Position numbers and translations under genes: made by a program. Shown here in pieces: positions 1-5,101 of a stretch of DNA of 5,101 nucleotides. This stretch comes from Peptococcaceae bacterium (GTDB lineage Bacteria > Bacillota > DSM-12270 > Thermacetogeniales > Thermacetogeniaceae). Every line of letters begins with the position of its first letter. The first letter of the stretch is position 1. Location of the stretch: positions 1 through 5,101 of the forward strand of contig PKYJ01000084.1 of NCBI GenBank assembly GCA_003132605.1, in the 5' to 3' direction. Under the pieces are notes generated by a model. The model ran no database searches and had not been told where the DNA came from. It saw only the letters and a list, made by a program, of their open reading frames with translations.

Positions 1-12
1 CATTTTAAAATT

Positions 13-40
13 AAAAAACCTGATCAGGCTCAGGTTCTTT
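13..40 (-). terminator. Candidate Rho-independent terminator of the kdp operon
   Basis: On the minus strand, AACCTGA (36-30) and TCAGGTT (23-17) form a perfect 7-bp stem with a 6-base loop. A run of six T (18-13) overlaps the base of the stem and a further T-rich stretch follows (AATTTT). The stem is only moderately GC-rich. A weaker T-run (TTCTTT) on the other side means it might also act on the plus strand, for a convergent gene outside the window. It lies about 250 bases past the kdpE stop, which is long for a leaderless 3' end. Confidence 0.6.
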
Positions 41-287
41 ACCTTAAAATATTTTTCCATTCGTTGTTTTTTTATATACAGGGTTCATACAAGATTCGAA
101 GTTCGCTCCGGTGCGTATCAACCTACACCTTCATTTTTTCACCGGCATTCCGGTCCACCTGTTAATTGAGTACCTTGTTGAGAGCCAGCACTCCTTCATC
201 CTGGGTCTGAGCGCCGGGCACAACACACGGCGTGAGCACACCCAGATCCCACGTCCCGCATCCACACCCACCAGGGCGGGCACCCGC
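41..287. other. Non-coding tail downstream of kdpE, no gene recognised
   Basis: This stretch of about 247 bases separates the kdpE stop from the candidate terminator. Immediately after the stop lies a GC hairpin GCGGG/CCCGC (276-280 and 283-287) without a T-run, and a second short hairpin ACCGG/CCGGT is at 141-145 and 150-154. Past the TGA, the kdpE frame stays open for 41 codons to a TAA at 164-162, ending ...AQTQDEGVLALNKVLN. I do not recognise that peptide. Positions 41-100 are AT-rich. The long plus-strand frame from 111 runs antisense through kdpE and is not credible as a gene. Confidence 0.5.
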
Positions 288-971
288 TCAGACCAGGCGG
301 TAGCCCACGCCCGGTTCGGTGATGATGTGCCGCGGGCGGGCGGGGTCCGGCTCGATCTTTTGCCGCAGTTGCCTGATATAGACCCGCAGGTAGTTGGTCT
401 CCTGCTCGTAAGAAGGCCCCCAGACCGTACGCATCAACTGCCGGTGGGTGAGCACCTTTCCGGCGTTGACTGCCAGGATACGCAGCAACTCATATTCGGT
501 GGGAGTCAGCTTGACCTCCCTGCCATCCACCGCCACATACCGGCGGGTCAAGTCGATCACCAGGCCGCCAAAGGTCAGCACCGGTTCATCCCCCGCCCCC
601 GCAGCATGACGCAGGGCGGTCCTGATGCGCGCCAGCAGCTCTCCCATGCTGAAGGGCTTGGTTACATAATCGTCAGCCCCGGCATCCAGGGCGGCGATCT
701 TGTCGTTTTCCTGCTCCCGCACCGACAGAATGATCACGGGCGTCTGCGTCCACTCCCGAAGCTGCTTGATTACTTCGATGCCGTCCAGGTCGGGCAAACT
801 CAAGTCCAGGACGATCAGGTCGGGGTGAAATACGGCTGTCTGATCGATCCCCGCCCGACCGGTTTCCGCCCCTCTTATTTCGTAACCGTGGGCGGTTAGG
901 GCAACTTGCAAGAGCCGCCGCATCTGCGGTTCGTCGTCGATGATCATGATCCGGGCGCTCTTATTCTCCAT
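288..971 (-). CDS. kdpE: Response regulator KdpE, OmpR/PhoB family
   Basis: KdpE is the DNA-binding partner of KdpD; when phosphorylated it activates transcription of the kdp pump genes. From the ATG at 971 it has 227 residues, the usual family length. The receiver domain (about 6-121) shows the acidic pair Asp12-Asp13, phosphoacceptor Asp56 in VLDLSLPDLDG, Ser83 in the conserved Thr/Ser position (IILSVRE) and Lys105 in TKPF. The OmpR/PhoB winged-helix domain (about 130-227) includes LTPTEYELLRIL (155-166), THRQLMRTVWG (175-185), the recognition-helix region with YLRVYIRQLRQKIE (194-207) and the C-terminal wing GVGYRLV. The residues ELLRILAVNAGKVLTHRQLM and the ALDAGADDYVTKPF motif are typical of KdpE. 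In-frame sequence reaches further upstream (to 1106) but lies inside kdpD and is unlike receiver N-termini. kdpE is the last gene of the operon in view. Stop codon TGA. Confidence 0.96.
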   Translation of the reverse strand: MENKSARIMIIDDEPQMRRLLQVALTAHGYEIRGAETGRAGIDQTAVFHPDLIVLDLSLPDLDGIEVIKQLREWTQTPVIILSVREQENDKIAALDAGADDYVTKPFSMGELLARIRTALRHAAGAGDEPVLTFGGLVIDLTRRYVAVDGREVKLTPTEYELLRILAVNAGKVLTHRQLMRTVWGPSYEQETNYLRVYIRQLRQKIEPDPARPRHIITEPGVGYRLV

Positions 972-3675
972 TGCCATCACCTGCACTGGCTGAGGGCTCC
1001 GACTCAGGGATCTTTTCCGGAGCGGCAGCAAGTAGTGGAAGAGTAAAGGTGACCAGGGCGCCCCCGCCAGGGTTGCCGCTGACCCAGATCCGCCCGCCGT
1101 GCGCATCCACGATCGCCTTACAGATCGTCAGGCCAAGGCCGGTACCGCCGATCTGGCGGGAGGCCCGCAGCCGGTAGAACTTGTCGAAGACCAGTTCCCG
1201 GTCCTCCTCGGGGATGCCCGGGCCGTGGTCAGCCACGGAAATGGCCACCTCTTCCCGGTTATGCAATGCCTTGACGGAGATTTCAGAATCCGGACCGGAG
1301 TACTTGGCCGCATTGTCCAGCAGGTTGACCAGCACCTGCTCGATCAGCACAAAATCGGCCTGCACCAGGGGCAGATCCGGCGCTGCCTCGATCTTCAGTG
1401 GCCGGCTGCGCAGGGCTTCCACCTGGCTGGCGGCCACACCGATCATGTCCTGAACATCGCACCACTCCTTGCTTAACTGGAGATAGCCGCTTTCCACCCT
1501 GGTCATGTCCAGCAGGTTGTTGACCAGGCGATGCATCCGCAGGGCGCCCTGCTTGATAGTCTGCAGCAGGTCGCGCCGGGAGACGGAGTCGTAGAGGTCA
1601 TCCTCATCCAGCAAGCCGGTCACCGCTCCGATGATCGAGGTCAGGGGAGTGCGCAATTCGTGGGAGATGGAATTGAACAGGGCTGCGTGCAGGCGTTCCG
1701 ACTCTGCCAGCAGGTGTGTCTCCTTGGCCTGCTCCACCAGTTGGATGCGGTTGACGGCCACCGCCCCCAGGCTGGCGAAGGCCTCCAACAATCTGCGCTG
1801 CTCCGGCGACAGGTGTCTCGAGTCCCTGGGCCTGACCCCCAGAACCCCGAGGATCCCCTGTTCCGTGCGCATGGGTACGTAGGTGCAGTCGGCGCCGACC
1901 AGCGTGTCCGTTCCGCGGCCCGCAGTCTGACCGTGCTCGTATACCCAGAGGGCCACTGCTTTTTCGTTTTCGTCAACCAGGATCTTCTGCTCTGCATCGG
2001 ATTTTGCTCTCACCACCAGCTTGTTATCCGCGCCCGGCAGCAGGATCACCACCTGGCTCTCGACGCTCTCGTAGACCTTCTTCGCCACTTGCTCCAGCGC
2101 CTTTTCCAGCTCGTTGGTGGCCGAGATCTCCCTGCTCAGGGCATACAGGGCGACCATCCTGGCCTCCCGCTGCCTGGCATAGATAATATGCTGGCGCAGG
2201 CGGGCCGACAGAGTGCCGGTCATCAAAGCTACCAGCAGAAAGATGGCAAAGCTGAACAGGTAGCGCAGATCGAAGACCGTAAAGGTAAAGGTGGGGGGAA
2301 TGAAGAAGAAGTCAAAAGAGATGATTCCCAGGATCGCCGCCACTACTGAAAAGTACCGCCCCCAGACAACAGCGCTGAACAATACGGGTACCAGGTACAG
2401 CATGGCGATGTTGACCTGGCCCAGATAGGATCTGACGGGCATGGCCAGAACGGTCAACAGGGCGATCATGAGCACGATTGCAGTATAAGGGAGGATCTGG
2501 AACGACTCTCTGCCTGCCGTCTGTGCTTGAGGGGTGCTGTTGGGTTGCGATTTTCCGGAAATTACGTGGACGCTGATGCCCTCACTGCGCTTGAGTATAT
2601 AATCGACGAGGGAGCCATGCAGCCATTCCCGGAACAGCGGCCTCAGGGGTTTGCCGATGATGATCTGGGTGATGTTGTGCTTCTTGACAAAGCCCAGGAG
2701 TTCGTCAGCCACACTGTCGCCGGCGATGGTGACGGTCTCGGCCCCCAGTTCCTCTGCCAACTGGATGTTTTTTTCCAGGAGGTTGTGTTCGTCCTCACCG
2801 ACAGGCATGTGGCGAGGGGTATCCACGTAGACGGCGAACCACTCGGCCTGCATGTTGGCGGCCATGCGGCGCCCGTACCTGATCAGCCTGGCGGCGAAGG
2901 GGCTGGGGCTGATGCAGACCATCACCTTCTCCCCGGCCGACCAGGGGCCCTCGATGGCGTGCGCCCTCATGTAGGTCTCCATTTGGTGATCGACCCGCTT
3001 CGCCGTATGGCGCAGCGCCATCTCTCTCAGGGCGTTGATGTTGCCCGGGCGGAAGAACTTGCGCAGGGCCTCGGCGGCCTTATCGGGCACGTAGACTTTG
3101 CCATCCTTGAAGCGCTGGATCAACTCCTCCGGAGGCACGTCGACCAACTGAATCTCGGCCTGTTCTAAAATCTTGTCGGGCACCGTCTCCCTCACCTTGA
3201 TGCCCGTGATCTGTGCGACAGCATCGTTCAGGCTCTCCAGGTGCTGGATGTTCAGGGTGGTATAGACGTCGATCCCGGCCGCCAGCAGTTCCTCCGCGTC
3301 CTGATAGCGCTTGGCGTGGCGCGATCCGGGGATGTTGGTGTGGGCGAGTTCGTCCACCAGGACGATCTGGGGCTTCCGGGCGAGCAGGGCATCCAGGTCC
3401 ATCTCGGCGAAGGAGCGGCCATGGTATTCCAGGTGATGGGGTGGAGCCACCGGCAGACCGGCCATGAGGGCCTCCGTGTCTGCCCGGCCATGGGTCTCCA
3501 CCCAGCCCGCCAGCACGTTCAGGCCATCTTCCAGGCGCTCTCGCGCCGTTTCCAGCATGGCATAGGTCTTCCCGACACCGGCCGCAGCGCCCAGGAACAC
3601 TGTCAGGGTGCCGCGGCCCTCCTCTTTGATGCCGGCCAGGATCGCGTCCGGGTCGGCGCGCTTCTCTCCCGCCAT
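961..3675 (-). CDS. kdpD: Sensor histidine kinase KdpD
   Basis: KdpD is the membrane sensor that controls kdp expression in response to K+ limitation and osmotic stress by phosphorylating or dephosphorylating KdpE. From the ATG at 3675 it has 904 residues, close to E. coli KdpD (894). Domains in order: the cytoplasmic KdpD domain with Walker A GAAAGVGKT (29-37) and Walker B-like IVLVDELAHTN (104-114); a universal-stress-protein-like domain (about 249-375); four membrane helices of the DUF4118 type (about 395-412, 422-438, 441-460 and 470-489); an arginine-rich segment after helix 4 (492-506); a GAF-like domain (about 510-650); the HisKA dimerisation region with SHELRTP and phosphoacceptor His672; and the HATPase_c domain with N-box NLLDNAAKY (784-792), G1 DHGPGIP (816-822), F-box FDKFYR (830-835) and G2 GGTGLGL (843-849). 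All catalytic motifs are intact. The start gives the typical N-terminus (RADPDAILA). Upstream in-frame ATGs at 3690 and 3753 add residues without a better ribosome binding site. The 3' end overlaps kdpE by 11 bases. The last 20 or so residues are a low-complexity Pro/Glu/Ser/Gly tail. Confidence 0.97.
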   Translation of the reverse strand: MAGEKRADPDAILAGIKEEGRGTLTVFLGAAAGVGKTYAMLETARERLEDGLNVLAGWVETHGRADTEALMAGLPVAPPHHLEYHGRSFAEMDLDALLARKPQIVLVDELAHTNIPGSRHAKRYQDAEELLAAGIDVYTTLNIQHLESLNDAVAQITGIKVRETVPDKILEQAEIQLVDVPPEELIQRFKDGKVYVPDKAAEALRKFFRPGNINALREMALRHTAKRVDHQMETYMRAHAIEGPWSAGEKVMVCISPSPFAARLIRYGRRMAANMQAEWFAVYVDTPRHMPVGEDEHNLLEKNIQLAEELGAETVTIAGDSVADELLGFVKKHNITQIIIGKPLRPLFREWLHGSLVDYILKRSEGISVHVISGKSQPNSTPQAQTAGRESFQILPYTAIVLMIALLTVLAMPVRSYLGQVNIAMLYLVPVLFSAVVWGRYFSVVAAILGIISFDFFFIPPTFTFTVFDLRYLFSFAIFLLVALMTGTLSARLRQHIIYARQREARMVALYALSREISATNELEKALEQVAKKVYESVESQVVILLPGADNKLVVRAKSDAEQKILVDENEKAVALWVYEHGQTAGRGTDTLVGADCTYVPMRTEQGILGVLGVRPRDSRHLSPEQRRLLEAFASLGAVAVNRIQLVEQAKETHLLAESERLHAALFNSISHELRTPLTSIIGAVTGLLDEDDLYDSVSRRDLLQTIKQGALRMHRLVNNLLDMTRVESGYLQLSKEWCDVQDMIGVAASQVEALRSRPLKIEAAPDLPLVQADFVLIEQVLVNLLDNAAKYSGPDSEISVKALHNREEVAISVADHGPGIPEEDRELVFDKFYRLRASRQIGGTGLGLTICKAIVDAHGGRIWVSGNPGGGALVTFTLPLLAAAPEKIPESEPSASAGDGNGE
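977..982 (-). promoter_or_regulatory. Ribosome binding site of kdpE, inside the end of kdpD
   Basis: Minus-strand AGGTGA ends five bases before the ATG at 971. This decides the kdpE start against the in-frame ATG at 977, which would overlap the site itself. Its position within kdpD, with an 11-base gene overlap, suggests translational coupling. Confidence 0.7.
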
Positions 3676-3822
3676 AGAATCCCATCCCATCCTAGTGAGA
3701 CATGCACGGAGCCGGCGTCGCCGCTGGCGGGCGCGAGCAGGTCCGCCATTCAAACCCTAACTGATTATACCTGATAATATGCATAATACTCCATCTCCAT
3801 ATTTCCCTGATGACTACCCGCT
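3676..3822. other. kdpC-kdpD intergenic gap
   Basis: This gap is 147 bases. The part next to kdpC (about 3755-3805) is an AT-rich island with overlapping short palindromes: ATTAT/ATAAT at 3764-3768 and 3774-3778, and ATGCAT nearby. The part next to kdpD (about 3700-3750) is very GC-rich and could form GGCGG/CCGCC hairpins, but has no T-run. The kdpD frame stays open through 3753 with a further ATG there. The added residues are an arginine-rich, low-complexity stretch unlike KdpD N-termini, so I treat this part as untranslated. Confidence 0.6.
3764..3769 (-). promoter_or_regulatory. Candidate -10 element of an internal kdpDE promoter
   Basis: On the minus strand the sequence reads TATAAT, an exact sigma-A/sigma-70 -10 consensus, inside an AT-rich island about 90 bases upstream of the kdpD start. 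No good -35 hexamer is found 16-18 bases upstream (GGAGTA at 17), and there is no TGn extension. If real, this would be a weak or activator-dependent promoter allowing kdpDE expression independently of the structural genes. AT-rich DNA produces this hexamer easily, so confidence is low. Confidence 0.35.
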
Positions 3823-4413
3823 CTACTGCCCCCGCTTCCCCAAAGCATCCAGCGCCAGGTTCAGCTTTAAAACATTGACACGCGGCTCGCCCAGGAAACC
3901 CCACTGGCGCCTCTCCACATGGCTTGCCACCAGCGCCCGCACCTGATCCTCCGGTAGGCTCCTGGCCCTGGCCACCCGCGGCACCTGCAGGAAGGCGGAG
4001 TCCGGGGAGATGTCCGGATCCAGACCGCTGGCCGATGCCGTCACCAGATCGGCCGGCACCGGGGCGTCTGGGGGCAGGCCGTTTTCCTGCCGTACCTCGG
4101 CAGCCAGCTTAGCAATGTTATCCATCAGGGTCTTGCTGGTGGGGCCGAGGTTGGAGCCAGAGGAGTTCGAGGCGTCATAGCCGTTCTGGCCGGCTGCCGA
4201 GGGCCGCCCATGGAAGTAGCGGGGGCCGGAGAAATTCTGTCCGATCAGTTCCGAGCCGACTATCTTGCCATTTTGGGAGATCAGGGAGCCGTTAGCCTGA
4301 TGCGGAAAGCAGAGCTGGGCGATGCCGGTGACGGCCAGGGGGTAGACGAGGCCGCATAGCACTGTGAACATTGCCAGCATGATCAGACTTGCAAGCAGTT
4401 GTTTTTTAAACAT
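3823..4413 (-). CDS. kdpC: Potassium-transporting ATPase subunit KdpC
   Basis: KdpC is the small accessory subunit of the KdpFABC K+ pump. It has one N-terminal membrane helix and an extracytoplasmic domain, and has been linked to complex assembly and stabilisation of ATP binding. From the ATG at 4413 the protein has 196 residues, close to the usual 190. Residues 1-5 (MFKKQ) are positively charged and are followed by a single hydrophobic helix at about 6-34. Family signatures are present: GSELIGQNF (53-61), YFHGRPSAAG (66-75), the Asn/Ser/Gly run with NLGPTS (83-93), VTASASGLDPDISP (124-137) and QVPRVARAR (143-151). The C-terminal part keeps WGFLGEPRVNVLKLNLALD. A GTG start at 4440 is possible but has no good ribosome binding site. 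The gene sits between kdpB and kdpD in the usual operon order, though both flanking gaps are longer than in compact kdp operons. Stop codon TAG. Confidence 0.96.
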   Translation of the reverse strand: MFKKQLLASLIMLAMFTVLCGLVYPLAVTGIAQLCFPHQANGSLISQNGKIVGSELIGQNFSGPRYFHGRPSAAGQNGYDASNSSGSNLGPTSKTLMDNIAKLAAEVRQENGLPPDAPVPADLVTASASGLDPDISPDSAFLQVPRVARARSLPEDQVRALVASHVERRQWGFLGEPRVNVLKLNLALDALGKRGQ

Positions 4414-4421
4414 GAGGCGCG

Positions 4422-4428
4422 CTTCCTT
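4422..4428 (-). promoter_or_regulatory. Ribosome binding site of kdpC
   Basis: Read on the minus strand, AAGGAAG lies 8 bases before the ATG at 4413. It supports that ATG over the in-frame GTG at 4440, which would add nine residues and begins inside the palindrome. Confidence 0.7.
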
Positions 4429-4431
4429 TCT

Positions 4432-4464
4432 ATGTGACACTGGGGACGGTTCTCGCTGTCACAT
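4432..4464. repeat. REP-like palindrome upstream of kdpC
   Basis: A perfect 8-base inverted repeat, ATGTGACA (4432-4439) and TGTCACAT (4457-4464), brackets a 17-base core containing GGGGACGGTTCTC. In the kdpC mRNA the foot of this hairpin would sit only three bases upstream of the purine-rich ribosome binding site. From memory, palindromes ending in GTGACA/TGTCAC around a GGGGACGG-type core recur in Firmicutes genomes and resemble REP elements moved by IS200-like (RAYT) transposases. That family assignment is recollection and cannot be tested from this single copy. It could instead be an operator or an mRNA structure affecting kdpC translation. Confidence 0.6.
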
Positions 4465-4498
4465 CGTAATCAACACGACAACCGGAGCCTTTGTCCCT

Positions 4499-4549
4499 CC
4501 AACCACCAACCACATTTTAGCCGTTGACAATTGGTCGTTGGTCGTTGGA
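4499..4549. repeat. Heptamer tandem repeat within an imperfect inverted repeat
   Basis: On the plus strand, four 7-base units run in tandem at 4522-4549: CGTTGAC, AATTGGT, CGTTGGT and CGTTGGA. The last two differ by one base and the first two are more diverged. The block at 4537-4548 (GTTGGTCGTTGG) is complementary at 11 of 12 positions to 4499-4510 (CCAACCACCAAC), with 26 bases between. The transcript could therefore form a 12-bp stem with one mismatch. No T-run follows, so it does not look like a terminator. Its function is unknown; it could be a minisatellite-type remnant. Confidence 0.6.
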
Positions 4550-4633
4550 ATTTGCATTTTATCTGCATTACTCCGTTAGTTTTTGGCATGCAGAGGTTTT
4601 CTACAGCTAACCACCCACTACCAATCACTGTTT

Positions 4634-5101
4634 TTACGACAGGTGCAACAGTACCAGCAGCATATCGATCAGCTTGATGCCGATAAAGGGGATGATCAGC
4701 CCGCCCACGCCGTAGATCAGCATGTTGCGCTTCAAGATAGCATTGGCGCCCAGCGGCCGGTAGGCCACCCCCTTCAATGCCAGCGGCACCAGGGCCACGA
4801 TGATCAGGGCGTTGAAGATCACCGCTGACAGGATGGCGCTCTGGGGCGTGGCCAGGTGCATGATGTTCAGCTGGTTCAACACCGGGTAGACAGCCATGAA
4901 CATGGCCGGGATGATGGCGAAGTACTTGGCCACGTCGTTGGCGATGCTGAAGGTGGTCAGCGAGCCCCTGGTGATCAGCAATTGCTTGCCGATCTCCACC
5001 ACATCCAGGAGCTTGGTGGGGTTGCTGTCCAGGTCGACCATGTTGCCGGCCTCCTTGGCCGCCTGGGTGCCGGTGTGCATGGCCACGCCGACGTCCGCCT
5101 G
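4634..5101 (-). CDS. kdpB: Potassium-transporting P-type ATPase, subunit KdpB, C-terminal 155 residues (5' end outside window)
   Basis: KdpB is the ATP-hydrolysing, phosphorylated subunit of the KdpFABC high-affinity K+ pump in the cytoplasmic membrane. Only the last 155 codons are present, against a family length of about 680, so the DKTGT phosphorylation loop and nucleotide-binding domain lie beyond the right edge. The visible part begins in the P-domain with QADVGVAMHTGTQAAKEAGN and continues with MVDLDSNPTK. IANDVAKYFAIIP follows at partial residues 53-65; its Asp56 and Lys59 correspond to the transmembrane-helix-5 Asp/Lys pair linked to energy coupling in E. coli KdpB. Three hydrophobic helices follow (about 58-78, 87-110 and 128-152), matching the C-terminal membrane bundle. 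The reading frame is open to the window end and stops at TAA (4636-4634). Identification rests on near-verbatim family motifs I recognise. It is followed by an atypically long gap before kdpC. Confidence 0.97.
   Translation of the reverse strand, partial: QADVGVAMHTGTQAAKEAGNMVDLDSNPTKLLDVVEIGKQLLITRGSLTTFSIANDVAKYFAIIPAMFMAVYPVLNQLNIMHLATPQSAILSAVIFNALIIVALVPLALKGVAYRPLGANAILKRNMLIYGVGGLIIPFIGIKLIDMLLVLLHLS

Larger units (their letters stand above)
4414..4633. other. kdpB-kdpC intergenic gap with repeats
   Basis: This 220-base stretch separates kdpB from kdpC, which are usually nearly contiguous. I found no convincing open reading frame on either strand. It is visibly more AT-rich than the flanking genes. 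It holds a degenerate heptamer tandem repeat, a 12-base imperfect inverted repeat, two short inverted repeats (TCTGCAT/ATGCAGA at 4562-4568 and 4588-4594; GACAA/TTGTC at 4477-4481 and 4491-4495) and a REP-like palindrome just upstream of the kdpC ribosome binding site. I see no clear intrinsic terminator on the minus strand, so transcription probably reads through from kdpB, but this is inference. Confidence 0.7.

Noticed and set aside
84..110. TTCGAA-centred sequence resembling a tRNA T-loop
   Set aside because: It is a short palindrome without the acceptor, D-arm or anticodon-arm pairing needed for a tRNA.
276..287. GC hairpin right after the kdpE stop as a terminator
   Set aside because: The stem GCGGG/CCCGC has a two-base loop and is followed by CCTGGTGG on the minus strand, not by a T-run.
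111..899. 262-codon plus-strand open frame antisense to kdpE
   Set aside because: It lies opposite a clear kdpE, has no recognisable domain, and its composition (Pro/Arg/Gln/Gly-rich) is what high-GC antisense frames produce.
1531..2349. 272-codon plus-strand open frame antisense to kdpD
   Set aside because: It is fully opposite the GAF, HisKA and membrane coding part of kdpD, with no recognisable motif. Other long antisense or shifted frames at 2527-3168, 3241-3774 and 3080-3685 were rejected for the same reason.
3692..3904. 70-codon minus-strand frame spanning the kdpC end and the kdpC-kdpD gap
   Set aside because: It starts inside kdpC in another frame, has no ribosome binding site or recognisable motif, and would end just before kdpD by chance.
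4524..4552. Plus-strand TTGACA at 4524-4529 as a promoter
   Set aside because: No acceptable -10 hexamer lies 16-18 bases downstream (GGAATT or GAATTT), and no plus-strand gene follows.

Overview
The window carries the distal part of a kdp potassium-uptake operon, read entirely on the minus strand. In transcription order it holds the C-terminal end of kdpB (cut by the right edge), then complete kdpC, kdpD and kdpE. kdpA and most of kdpB would lie beyond position 5101. The coding DNA is GC-rich with AT-rich gaps. The best guess for the host is a bacterium of the Firmicutes, perhaps a Clostridia or Desulfotomaculum-like lineage. This rests on the linked kdpABCDE order, a cyclic-di-AMP-type signature in KdpD, and an intergenic palindrome of a kind I associate with those genomes. 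The taxonomic guess is low confidence.

Layout from right to left, as transcribed: kdpB C-terminus (5101-4634); an unusually long 220-base gap (4633-4414) holding a heptamer tandem repeat, a long imperfect inverted repeat and a REP-like palindrome; kdpC (4413-3823); a 147-base gap with an AT-rich island and a candidate promoter element (3822-3676); kdpD (3675-961); kdpE (971-288), overlapping kdpD by 11 bases; a 250-base non-coding tail; and a candidate intrinsic terminator close to the left edge (about 13-40).

The genes form one functional unit. KdpB is the ATP-driven subunit and KdpC the accessory subunit of the high-affinity K+ pump KdpFABC. KdpD is the membrane sensor histidine kinase and KdpE the response regulator that switches on kdp transcription when K+ is limiting. 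Catalytic and phosphorylation residues are intact in KdpD and KdpE, and no frameshift is visible, so the module looks functional.

I see no previously undescribed system here. The points worth a second look are the repeat-filled kdpB-kdpC gap, the KdpD match to the proposed cyclic-di-AMP-binding motif, the possible separate promoter for kdpDE, and the unexplained 3' tail.
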